NCBI RefSeq assembly: GCF_000423945.1 | Contig: NZ_AUIY01000020.1 | Coordinates: 45,701-109,700 of the forward strand | Reading direction: 5' to 3' | Source: Butyrivibrio sp. XPD2002 | GTDB taxonomy: Bacteria > Bacillota > Clostridia > Lachnospirales > Lachnospiraceae | DNA: 64,000 bases | Part shown: piece by piece, positions 17,850-25,277 of the stretch | Numbering within the stretch: the stretch's first letter is position 1 | Layout of the letters: each line of letters starts with the position of its first letter | The notes under the pieces: generated by a model | What the model was told of the DNA's origin: nothing | Database searches by the model: none | What the model saw: only the letters and a program-made list of their open reading frames with translations | Made by a program: the position numbers and the translations under genes

Positions 17850-19508
17850 TGCTATATCAGCAGCGTAGGAAAGCCCTACAGGCGGAGCAAGTCTTATCTT
17901 GTAGGAACGAACGCCGTTATCTGAAGCAACGATAAGCGAAGCAGCCTTATAGGGAAGGTTGTTATCGTTTAGTTCATCAATATCGTAGGCAAGCTTGTGC
18001 ATGTGGGTGTTGTAAATGGTTCGGCAGCCCTTTTCAAGTATTGCTTTTGAACAGTCTCTTGCAATGAAATATCCCTCCTCAAAAGAGGTGGTTGAAAAGG
18101 TTTCATTGAGAAGTAGGAGGCTGTTTTTGGTTGCATCAGTAAATATGGTGCGGAATCTTTTGCACTCTTCGCCCAGTCTTCCAAGGTCCAGAGTCTGATC
18201 CTCATCAGCTGGGAAATGCGTATAAATGGCATCAACAGGAGTGTATTCGAAGCTAAATCCCGGAACATAGATACCACCCTGAGCCATGAAGAAAAGCTGG
18301 CCCACAGCCTGGGTTATAGTGGTCTTACCGCCTCGGTTGGCACCTGTGAGCATATACAGGCAGTGCTCATCTGAAAAGTCGATATCATTTGTGACAATCG
18401 GTTCCTCTTCAAGAAGATTAGCATCTACAAGCTTCATGTTGTAGATTCCGATAGCGTTCATGGATTTTTCGCTGCCTTCGGAGGGCATGATGACAGTAGG
18501 CTTGCAGAATTTAAAGCCCTTTGCCTGCATCTTTTCAATATATTCAGCCCATCTGATGTAGTAGATGAATTCCGGCATGAGGTCAGTGATGTTGGTGATT
18601 GTGAGGGTAGTGTATTTTCCCAGAACATCACGAAGGTGCTTAACGGTACTGCTTAGCATTCTTTCGGTCACATCATCCATGTGCCTGGGAAGGCTCCTGG
18701 TATGATTATCAGACTCTGACACATATTTCATAGTCATGAGAGCCATGGGGCTAAAGGCAGCAAAGGGAATGATCATGTTGTCATTTGTGGTCCTTTTTAG
18801 CGTGAATTCGTCGTATTTATAATCCTCCCTCCAGTCGTTTCCATCCTGGATAATGTCTTTTCTTGTGACCTTATCCACAAAATGGCTTACGATATGTGAC
18901 TTGGTAAAAGGCTTATTATTAAGAGATATAACGCCGATTCCGCTTACCTCAAAGCGCTCATTTAAGTTTACGCCAAGGGTGACACTCCTTAGATTCTGAG
19001 TGTCTGCCCTAAGGAGACTGATATCCTTCTTCAGACCCTCATAGCCATTATCGGTGTAGAGTTTTTTGACATAGTCCTTGAGGGCAAGCAGTCCCTCGGA
19101 GTGAATGTCTGCGGTTGACAGGCACTCATAGATGGCATCAAGGGACTGAATATAGTCACCTATTTCTTCAAGTCTGTGAACGAGATCCCAGACGCCGAGC
19201 TCGTGGTCGTGATCATGCTTGTGACTTCCATAATCGCGAAGGAAATTTATCCTGTCAAAAAGCGCAACGATTTTGTTTCGCATATCTCGATTTTTCATGA
19301 GGTCATCGAATATCTCGCTCCTGTATTTTGCGTTCTCAGGAGAGTCTGTCATCATGCTCATGACATTGTAAATATAGGTCTGCTCCGCAGGCTGGATGGA
19401 CAGCTTAGTAACGATATTGTCCATACCTATGTCATGAAGAGTTACCTCGCTCAATTTTTTGTATTCTAAATTCTGATCTGGAAATAAAAGACTTATTTTT
19501 TCTGACAT
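17811..19508 (-). CDS. MutS-family ATPase, non-canonical
   Basis: 565 residues from the ATG at 19508 (GGGG 6 nt upstream); an in-frame TTG at 19520 is the alternative. The C-terminal third is a MutS-type ATPase: Walker A TGANRGGKTTITQAVG, an acidic LDLGRLGEECKRF stretch, and Walker B LLLLNETFSTTSFEEG, which has Asn where MutS has Asp (LLDE). The N-terminal part is helical like the MutS core/lever domains, with no mismatch-recognition domain I and no Smr domain, so it is neither MutS1 nor MutS2. A histidine/aspartate cluster, HKHDHDHE, lies at about residue 93. The role may be recombination or structure-specific DNA binding; unknown. Confidence 0.8.
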   Translation of the reverse strand: MSEKISLLFPDQNLEYKKLSEVTLHDIGMDNIVTKLSIQPAEQTYIYNVMSMMTDSPENAKYRSEIFDDLMKNRDMRNKIVALFDRINFLRDYGSHKHDHDHELGVWDLVHRLEEIGDYIQSLDAIYECLSTADIHSEGLLALKDYVKKLYTDNGYEGLKKDISLLRADTQNLRSVTLGVNLNERFEVSGIGVISLNNKPFTKSHIVSHFVDKVTRKDIIQDGNDWREDYKYDEFTLKRTTNDNMIIPFAAFSPMALMTMKYVSESDNHTRSLPRHMDDVTERMLSSTVKHLRDVLGKYTTLTITNITDLMPEFIYYIRWAEYIEKMQAKGFKFCKPTVIMPSEGSEKSMNAIGIYNMKLVDANLLEEEPIVTNDIDFSDEHCLYMLTGANRGGKTTITQAVGQLFFMAQGGIYVPGFSFEYTPVDAIYTHFPADEDQTLDLGRLGEECKRFRTIFTDATKNSLLLLNETFSTTSFEEGYFIARDCSKAILEKGCRTIYNTHMHKLAYDIDELNDNNLPYKAASLIVASDNGVRSYKIRLAPPVGLSYAADIAKKYGVTYELLTQ

Positions 19509-19636
19509 AATTTTCCCCAATAAAAGATTCCCTTCCCAACCGGGCGATGAAAAAGAGCATACCCGGTACTTTTTTCATAAGATTATTCTAAGATAAAAAT
19601 GCGAGAATTTACAATGCAATTTATAAGGAGATCATT

Positions 19637-19681
19637 CAGAGGGTTGAAAAAGTGTACAAATAGTCGTACACTAACCTCTGA
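19637..19681 (+). promoter_or_regulatory. Promoter with overlapping palindromic operator
   Basis: TTGAAA (19644-19649) and TACACT (19667-19672) are spaced 17 nt. A perfect dyad GTGTAC-N8-GTACAC (19652-19657, 19666-19671) fills the spacer and overlaps the -10, and outer arms TCAGAGGGTT/TAACCTCTGA extend it. This is the layout of a repressor-controlled (for example TetR-type) promoter. The start point near 19679 fits the methyltransferase start chosen at 19716. Confidence 0.6.
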
Positions 19682-19715
19682 TATTTCAAAAACTATAAGG
19701 AAAACAAAGACAGCT

Positions 19716-20489
19716 ATGAATACAGACAGAATTGAAGAATTAAGAAAAAAGTGGCTTGAGGAAGAGAGCATCGCACACATAAAGGGATGGGATTTTTCTC
19801 ACATCGATGGACGTTACACAGAGCAGGATGATCTTCCCTGGAGTTATGAGGAGATCATAAACAGGTACAGAACTCCGGATATGAAGCTTCTGGACTTTGA
19901 CACAGGCGGTGGTGAGTTCCTTCTTTCACTGGGACACCCCCATAAGAATACAGCAGCAACGGAAGGCTATCCGCCGAACGTTGAGCTCTGTAAGGAAACA
20001 CTTCTTCCCCTTGGAATTGATTTCAGGGCCTGCGATGATGCGTCAAATATTCCGTTTGATGATGACACTTTTGATATTTATATAAACAGACATGGTGACT
20101 TTGATCCCAGGGAGGCACAAAGAGTGCTGAAGAGTGGCGGAATTTTTGTTACCCAGCAGGTTGGATCAAAGAACGACAGAGACCTTGTGAAGATGGTGCT
20201 TCCTGAGGTAGAGGAGCCCTTCCCTGACAACTGCCTTGAGATTCGAAAGAAGCAGTTTGAGGAGGCTGGCTTTGAGATTCTTGAAGCTGATGAAGTATAC
20301 AGACCAATCAGATTTTTCGATGTCGGAGCATTTGTGTGGTTTGCTCACATCATTGAGTGGGAGTTTCCGGGATTTTCAGTTGATAAGTGCTTTGATAAGC
20401 TTCTCAAGATGCAGGAAGAAATCGATAAGAATGGCAAGGTTGAAGGCACTATCCACAGATTTCTGATCGTTGCCAAAAAGAAAGCTTAA
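19716..20489 (+). CDS. SAM-dependent methyltransferase
   Basis: 257 residues. The frame is open from 19599, but a good promoter lies inside that stretch, so the ATG at 19716 (MNTDRIEELRKKWL) is the likely start, with a weak AAGG 15 nt upstream. Motif I is KLLDFDTGGGEFLLSLG, followed by ATEGYPPNVELCKETL, DASNIPFDDDTFDIYINRHG and the post-motif ESGG-type segment VLKSGGIFVTQQVG. This is the class I Rossmann methyltransferase pattern of the UbiE/Methyltransf_11 type. The target is unknown. It stands alone and is divergent from the MutS-like gene. Confidence 0.88.
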   Translation: MNTDRIEELRKKWLEEESIAHIKGWDFSHIDGRYTEQDDLPWSYEEIINRYRTPDMKLLDFDTGGGEFLLSLGHPHKNTAATEGYPPNVELCKETLLPLGIDFRACDDASNIPFDDDTFDIYINRHGDFDPREAQRVLKSGGIFVTQQVGSKNDRDLVKMVLPEVEEPFPDNCLEIRKKQFEEAGFEILEADEVYRPIRFFDVGAFVWFAHIIEWEFPGFSVDKCFDKLLKMQEEIDKNGKVEGTIHRFLIVAKKKA

Positions 20490-20499
20490 CGGGAAACTG

Positions 20500-20529
20500 T
20501 TGACAATGCAATTTTGAGGTGCTTATATT
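20500..20529 (+). promoter_or_regulatory. Promoter of the MFS/ABC-F operon
   Basis: Consensus -35 TTGACA (20500-20505) with TTATAT at 17 nt or TATATT at 18 nt. Transcription would start near 20536, about 300 nt before the first structural gene, leaving a long leader. Confidence 0.8.
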
Positions 20530-20567
20530 ATATATAGCGCTTAGAAAACTATTGGAGGTATGAGGAG

Positions 20568-20582
20568 ATGTTGAACAGGTAA
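20568..20582 (+). CDS. Leader peptide ORF 1 (MLNR)
   Basis: ATG-TTG-AAC-AGG-TAA with GGAGG 9 nt upstream. The ribosome-binding site is strong for an ORF of four codons, which argues for a regulatory role: a drug-stalled ribosome here would sit just before the antiterminator strand. Confidence 0.55.
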   Translation: MLNR

Positions 20583-20743
20583 ATTGATTCATAAAAAATT
20601 TTGCATTACGCAGATTGTTGAGAAGGTCACCTTTTGATGACTTTTTTAATGGTGGATCATTTTATCTTGTAGATATCTTTTCATAGAACCAATTTATATA
20701 TTATTTGGTAAGTCCCTATCTATGCATATAGGGGGATTTTATT

Positions 20744-20773
20744 ATGATTAAGATTACAGATCCGTCTGCGTAA
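20744..20773 (+). CDS. Leader peptide ORF 2 (MIKITDPSA)
   Basis: Nine codons with GGGGG (20731-20735) 8 nt upstream, that site being paired in the CCCTAT/ATAGGG hairpin. The ORF runs through the 5' arm of the terminator and stops in its loop, so a ribosome on it would block terminator formation. Confidence 0.5.
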   Translation: MIKITDPSA

Positions 20774-20790
20774 TGCAGGCGGATTTTTTG
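20760..20790 (+). terminator. Leader terminator of the attenuator
   Basis: ATCCGTCTGC (20760-20769) pairs with GCAGGCGGAT (20775-20784, one G-T pair), 5-nt loop, then six T. It is 48 nt before the MFS start codon. Confidence 0.9.
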
Positions 20791-20837
20791 TGGAAAATAA
20801 AGCTTAGTAGAAACGACTTAACGGAGGTTTACTGGAA

Positions 20838-22094
20838 ATGGAAACGAAGAATAATAACCCTCTTTGGACGAGGGATTTTACGATAATTACAATTGGCAGT
20901 GTTGTCTCGATGTTTGGAAACAGTCTGGCAGGCTTTGCAATGAGCCTGATGGTCCTTGACTATACGGGCTCAACCTTTATGTATGCACTGTACCTTATGA
21001 CATACACTGTTCCGCAGCTTATAGTACCTATAATTTCAGGAGCTGTTCTTGACAGATTTTCAAGAAAAAAGATGATCTATACACTGGATTTTGCCAGCGG
21101 AGCCATTTATCTGACCATGGGTATGCTTCTTTGGAGCGGATGGTTCAGCTTCCCTATCTTTGCACTGTTTAGTCTGGTGATAGGATCAATAAACAGCATA
21201 TACATGGTGGCTTATGACAGCTTTTATCCACTCCTTATTACAGAGGGGAATTTCTCAAAGGCATATTCGATTGCGAGTACCCTTGAGACTCTGTCTAATT
21301 TCATGGTTCCACTTGCAACGGTTTTATATAACCTTATGGGACTTTGGCCGATGCTTCTCGTAAATGGTGTGAGCTTCTTTGTAGCTGCATGCCTGGAGGT
21401 CAATATAAAGGCAGAGGAGAGCTATATAGAAAAACAGAGTCAGAGACTGGACACACAGGATATGAAACGTGTGGAGAGAGTTCTTTTTGATATAAAAGAA
21501 GGCTTCCTGTATCTGTTTTCAGAAAAAGGACTTATGGTCATTGCTGTCTACTTTTTATTTAGCGCTATGGCCGGCGGAGCAGCAGAGGTTATATGCCTCC
21601 CGTACCTTAAGAGCAACTATAAAAACGGTGAGTATTTATTCCAGTGCATTTTCGGCATGGCAGTTATCGGAAGAGGCATTGGAGGCATGTACCACTACAG
21701 GAGAAAGATACCTGAGCAGCTTAAGTTTTATATCGCCCTTATGGTGTACGTAATCATAGGTGTCTTCGAGGGACTTTATCTCTATGTACCTGTTAATGTA
21801 GCGATGCTTATGGGATTTATAGTCGGAATCGGTGGAGTTACCAGCTATACCATAAGAATTTCATCTACACAGAGCTATGTACCAGATGAGACCAAGGGAA
21901 GATTCAACGGTGCCTTTCAGGTGCTTAGCACATCAGGTGCCCTGATTTCACAGTTTTTTGCAGGAGTGCTTACGGTCTATATGGACCAGAGAGCGGTACT
22001 GCTCCTGTTTGAGCTTGTGAGCGTAGGTGCAGCTATTGTATTTGTGGGCTTTAACGGAAAGCATGTTAAGCCAATCTATAACAGAAGTATGTAA
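20838..22094 (+). CDS. MFS efflux transporter (Mef-like)
   Basis: 418 residues with about 12 membrane segments. It begins WTRDFTIITIGSVVSMFGNS and has the loop 2-3 MFS motif AVLDRFSRKKMIYTLD. The fold and order resemble the MFS_3 group that includes macrolide exporters such as Mef. It starts behind GGAGG and is followed 24 nt later by an ABC-F ribosome-protection gene, the same pairing as mef-msr operons. Drug efflux is therefore likely but the substrate is inferred from context. Expression would be set by the leader attenuator. Confidence 0.85.
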   Translation: METKNNNPLWTRDFTIITIGSVVSMFGNSLAGFAMSLMVLDYTGSTFMYALYLMTYTVPQLIVPIISGAVLDRFSRKKMIYTLDFASGAIYLTMGMLLWSGWFSFPIFALFSLVIGSINSIYMVAYDSFYPLLITEGNFSKAYSIASTLETLSNFMVPLATVLYNLMGLWPMLLVNGVSFFVAACLEVNIKAEESYIEKQSQRLDTQDMKRVERVLFDIKEGFLYLFSEKGLMVIAVYFLFSAMAGGAAEVICLPYLKSNYKNGEYLFQCIFGMAVIGRGIGGMYHYRRKIPEQLKFYIALMVYVIIGVFEGLYLYVPVNVAMLMGFIVGIGGVTSYTIRISSTQSYVPDETKGRFNGAFQVLSTSGALISQFFAGVLTVYMDQRAVLLLFELVSVGAAIVFVGFNGKHVKPIYNRSM

Positions 22095-22118
22095 TTTGAA
22101 TTTTTGAAAGGAGGTACT

Positions 22119-23639
22119 ATGTCCGGACGAATACTTATAAAAGCAGAGAATATAGTCCACTCCTATGGTGAGCAGACAGTCCTTAATTTTGACAGGTTTT
22201 ATTTATACGAAGGTGAAAAGATCGGTCTGGTGGGGGTAAACGGAGCAGGAAAAAGCACGTTGCTCAAAATCCTTGCTGGCGAGATATCCCCATCAAAGGG
22301 CACGGTGACAAGAGAGTGTGAGCCCTTTTACTTTGAGCAGTTCGGTCTTGGGATAGCAGGTAATAGCGGAAGCGCGGACCCTTCCGGAGACGACCTGGAT
22401 AATACATACATGGGCGCTGCCTATGATACCGACTACGAGGAAGCCGGAAAAATGGGAGTTCAGGATCAGCTCTGGCAGGAAAATGTCAGCGGCGGAGAAA
22501 ATACCAGAATAAGGATTGCACAGCTTTTCTCCAACCCGCAGGCGGTTGCGTTCTTGGATGAACCTACTTCAAACCTTGATTATGAGGGAGTGGAATTATT
22601 AAAAAAGAGGCTTGGTGAGATTGAGACCATGGTCATCATAAGTCATGACAGATCGGTCCTTAACGAGCTCTGTGACAGGATAGTTGAGATATCCTTTGGA
22701 GAGCTTATAAGCTATAACGGCAACTACGATGACTATGTAGTGCAAAAAGAAGAGCAGTTTAAGACAAAGCTTTCTGAATACGAGAATTATCAGGCTGAAA
22801 AGAAAAGACTCCAGGGGGTCTATACCCAGAAAAAAGCCAAGGCCAAGAAGGTGGAGAAAAAGCCAAGAAATATCTCTTCCAGTGAAGCCAAGGCGAGAGC
22901 TCTTTGCGGAAACAGAAAGCCGGAGGACAAGGCTAAAAACATGGAGAAAAGCGCTGCCAATGTCCTTAAGCGAATAGAGCACATGGAGGTTAAGGAAAAG
23001 CCAAAGGAGGAACCTACGGCAAGACCTGATTTCAGACTGACAAATCCTCCGAGAAACCCGATAGTCATAAGAGGAGAGCATGTGTCATTTTCGTATGATG
23101 ACAAGGTTATCCTTGATGATGCGGACTTCATGATAAAAAACGGAAGCAAGGTTGCCATCCTTGGCAGTAACGGTGCAGGGAAAACGACGCTTCTTGAGCT
23201 TATCAGCAAGAGAGAAAGGGTGTATGTTGTACCCGGTGCAAAGATCGGATATGCAAGACAGAATATGTCGCAGATAGATTATGACAGCACGGTTCTTGAA
23301 AACATAAGGCGTGTCAGTATACAGACCGAGAGCTTATCACGTATAATATTATCCAGATTACTACTTACGGAAAAGGATATGAACAAGAAGGCATCCAAGT
23401 TATCGGGTGGTGAAAGGATGAAGCTGTCCTTTGCGATGCTGTTCGTATCTGATATAAACCTGCTTATTCTGGATGAACCTACAAATTATCTGGATATTCC
23501 ATCAGTTGAGGCTCTTGAGAAGCTCCTGATTGAGTATGAAGGAACGCTTCTTTTCACATCTCATGACAAGATGTTTGTGGACAGGATCGCAACCGGCAGG
23601 CTCTATATCGAGAATGGAAAGATAAGAGAGGAAAACTAA
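22119..23639 (+). CDS. ABC-F type ribosomal protection protein (Msr/Vga-like)
   Basis: 506 residues from the ATG at 22119 (AGGAGG 4 nt upstream; the in-frame ATG at 22104 precedes it). Two ABC domains and no membrane segment. Domain 1: GVNGAGKSTLLKIL, NVSGGENTRIRIAQL, AFLDEPTSNLD. Domain 2: GSNGAGKTTLLELI, KLSGGERMKLSFAML, LILDEPTNYLD. A long Lys-rich interdomain linker (about 215-305, with KKAKAKKVEKKPRN) is the antibiotic-resistance determinant that reaches into the peptidyl-transferase centre. Domain 1 is short, as in Msr-type proteins, and GTVTRECEPFYFEQF also recalls them. It would displace macrolide, lincosamide, streptogramin or pleuromutilin drugs from ribosomes; which ones cannot be told. 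Confidence 0.9.
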   Translation: MSGRILIKAENIVHSYGEQTVLNFDRFYLYEGEKIGLVGVNGAGKSTLLKILAGEISPSKGTVTRECEPFYFEQFGLGIAGNSGSADPSGDDLDNTYMGAAYDTDYEEAGKMGVQDQLWQENVSGGENTRIRIAQLFSNPQAVAFLDEPTSNLDYEGVELLKKRLGEIETMVIISHDRSVLNELCDRIVEISFGELISYNGNYDDYVVQKEEQFKTKLSEYENYQAEKKRLQGVYTQKKAKAKKVEKKPRNISSSEAKARALCGNRKPEDKAKNMEKSAANVLKRIEHMEVKEKPKEEPTARPDFRLTNPPRNPIVIRGEHVSFSYDDKVILDDADFMIKNGSKVAILGSNGAGKTTLLELISKRERVYVVPGAKIGYARQNMSQIDYDSTVLENIRRVSIQTESLSRIILSRLLLTEKDMNKKASKLSGGERMKLSFAMLFVSDINLLILDEPTNYLDIPSVEALEKLLIEYEGTLLFTSHDKMFVDRIATGRLYIENGKIREEN

Positions 23640-23640
23640 T

Positions 23641-24297
23641 ATGGCAAAAGAAGTTTGGCAGCCGGGAAATATGTTATATCCGATACCTGCAGTAATGGTG
23701 AGCTGCGGAAGAAAGGGCGAGACCCCGAATATCATAACTGTGGCGTGGGCAGGGAATGTTTGCAGTTCACCTGCTATGCTCTCCATTTCAGTGAGAAAGG
23801 ACAGATATTCCTACAGCATCATCAAGGATACGGGGGAGTTTGTGGTTAACCTCACAAGCAGCGAGCTGGCAAGAGCTACGGACTGGTGCGGCGTGCGTTC
23901 AGGCCGTGATTTTGACAAGTTTAAGGAGATGAGGCTTACGCCTCAGGAATCCCAGAAGATAACTGCACCCGGAATAGCCGAGAGCCCTGTTAATATCGAG
24001 TGCAAGGTTAAAGAGGCGCTGGAGCTGGGCAGTCATGTCATGTTTGTGGCAGAGGTTGTGTGTGTTACCGTGGATGATAAGTATCTTGATGAAAAGGGAC
24101 GCTTTGACTTAAACGGAGCTGATCTTATCGCATACTCCCATGGAGAGTATTTTAAGCTTGGCAAAAAGGTCGGAAAGTTCGGTTACAGTGTTGCCAAGAA
24201 GCAGGGCAAGAAGGCATCTTCCAAGAAGGATAAGTCTTTTGCCAAAAAAGACAACAAGCAGGCAAAACAGAAGAAGGATAAGAAAAAGAAAAAATAA
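23641..24297 (+). CDS. Flavin reductase family protein with lysine-rich tail
   Basis: 218 residues, starting 1 nt after the ABC-F stop, so in the same operon. The FMN-binding split-barrel domain covers about 1-170: WQPGNMLYPIPAVMVSCG, NIITVAWAGNVCSSPAML, EFVVNLTSSELARATDWCGV. The family binds FMN and reduces it or uses it as an oxidoreductase. The last 35 residues are almost all Lys, Ala, Ser and Gln, a tail not part of the fold. Confidence 0.88.
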   Translation: MAKEVWQPGNMLYPIPAVMVSCGRKGETPNIITVAWAGNVCSSPAMLSISVRKDRYSYSIIKDTGEFVVNLTSSELARATDWCGVRSGRDFDKFKEMRLTPQESQKITAPGIAESPVNIECKVKEALELGSHVMFVAEVVCVTVDDKYLDEKGRFDLNGADLIAYSHGEYFKLGKKVGKFGYSVAKKQGKKASSKKDKSFAKKDNKQAKQKKDKKKKK

Positions 24298-24321
24298 GTC
24301 CATGACTAAAGGAGACAGACT

Positions 24322-25083
24322 ATGGCTGTAAAATTCATGAGAACAGGACAACAGGGAATACTTGTAAGGGATGAGGAAACAGGCTGTAAATTTGGAATAG
24401 ACTTGTTTTTGTCGGACATGGACGGAAGACAGGTAGAGAATATCGTTAAGATAGAGGACCTTGGAGACGTATCTCTTATTTTCGGAACCCATGACCACAT
24501 CGATCATATAGACAGGGATGCATGGGTGAAAATTGCAGGCCTTTTCCCTAAGACAAAGTTTGTAACTCCAAAGTTTTTTGAGAAAACTCTTCCCGAAGAG
24601 CTTGGAATAGACAGAGAGCGTATCATATTTGTTGATGAGGGGATAAGCGCAGATGAGGGAGATGTCCATATAGAAGCTATTCCTGCAGCCCATGAATTCC
24701 TTGATGCTTCAGATGACGGCCTTCACCCGTACCTTATGTATATTATTACTTACAAAAATACTAAGATATGTCATATGGGTGATACCTGCCTTTATGAAGG
24801 TGTATATCAGAAATTAAGGGAAAAGGGTTCCTTTGATGTTATGTTTCCGCCAATCAATGGACGAGATGCAGAAAGGCTCCGCGATAACTGCATCGGAAAT
24901 ATGACCTATCAGGAGGCAGCAGATCTTGTGGGAGTTTTGAAACCGGGGCTTGCTGTTCCAGGGCATTACGATATGTTCGCTTTTAATGGCGAAGATCCTA
25001 AAAAATTCGTTGATTATGTGGAAATTAAGTACCCCGAACAGAAGGTAAGAGAGTATAAAGCAGGCGAAGAGTTTTCATGCTGA
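24322..25083 (+). CDS. Metallo-beta-lactamase-fold hydrolase
   Basis: 253 residues. The metal motif is FGTHDHIDHIDRDAW (H-x-H-x-D-H), further ligands are in IPAAHEF, HMGDTCLYEG and the C-terminal VPGHYDMF. This is the UlaG/YtkL-like L-ascorbate lactonase group. It follows the flavin reductase by 24 nt and may be its operon partner. Substrate unknown. Confidence 0.88.
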   Translation: MAVKFMRTGQQGILVRDEETGCKFGIDLFLSDMDGRQVENIVKIEDLGDVSLIFGTHDHIDHIDRDAWVKIAGLFPKTKFVTPKFFEKTLPEELGIDRERIIFVDEGISADEGDVHIEAIPAAHEFLDASDDGLHPYLMYIITYKNTKICHMGDTCLYEGVYQKLREKGSFDVMFPPINGRDAERLRDNCIGNMTYQEAADLVGVLKPGLAVPGHYDMFAFNGEDPKKFVDYVEIKYPEQKVREYKAGEEFSC

Positions 25084-25185
25084 GATTTTGTAAATGGGTT
25101 TAAAATACGCAGTAATTGAAGAGATAAGGGCAAGTTCTGATAAGAGTTTTGGACTAATATACGCTAAGTTAATAGAGAAAAAGAG

Positions 25186-25216
25186 TGTTCCGGGAATGTT
25201 CTTCCCGGAATTCTTG
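25186..25216 (+). terminator. Hairpin after the MBL gene
   Basis: TTCCGGGAA (25188-25196) pairs with TTCCCGGAA (25202-25210), followed by TTCTTG. The T-run is poor, so it may be a terminator or an mRNA 5' hairpin of the next gene. Confidence 0.5.
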
Positions 25217-25277
25217 CTATAAGGATAAATTATGTAGCAGACAGCAGATACGAATTATATTGATTATGGAGGAAGCT

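Larger units (their letters stand above)
20536..20837 (+). promoter_or_regulatory. Attenuator leader of the MFS/ABC-F resistance operon
   Basis: The leader holds two short ORFs, several hairpins and a full intrinsic terminator before the operon. GCATTACGCAGA (20603-20614) is the exact complement of TCTGCGTAATGC (20765-20776), which is the 5' arm and loop of that terminator, so the two structures exclude each other: an antiterminator. A weak early terminator (AAGGTCA, 20623-20629, with TGACTTT, 20638-20644, then T) lies between. ACCAA/TTGGT (20688-20692, 20705-20709) and CCCTAT/ATAGGG (20714-20719, 20728-20733) form further hairpins, the latter sequestering the ribosome-binding site of the second ORF. 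This is the layout of ribosome-mediated attenuation known for ABC-F and mef/msr genes. Confidence 0.75.

Noticed and set aside
17811..19508. MutS2 (mutS2) assignment
   Set aside because: No Smr domain and the length and Walker B motif differ.
19599..19715. Upstream extension of the methyltransferase by 39 codons
   Set aside because: A well-formed promoter with operator lies inside this stretch, so it is probably not translated.
25185..25277. Upstream extension of the GH27 gene
   Set aside because: Contains a hairpin and no ribosome-binding site; GGAGG precedes the ATG at 25278.
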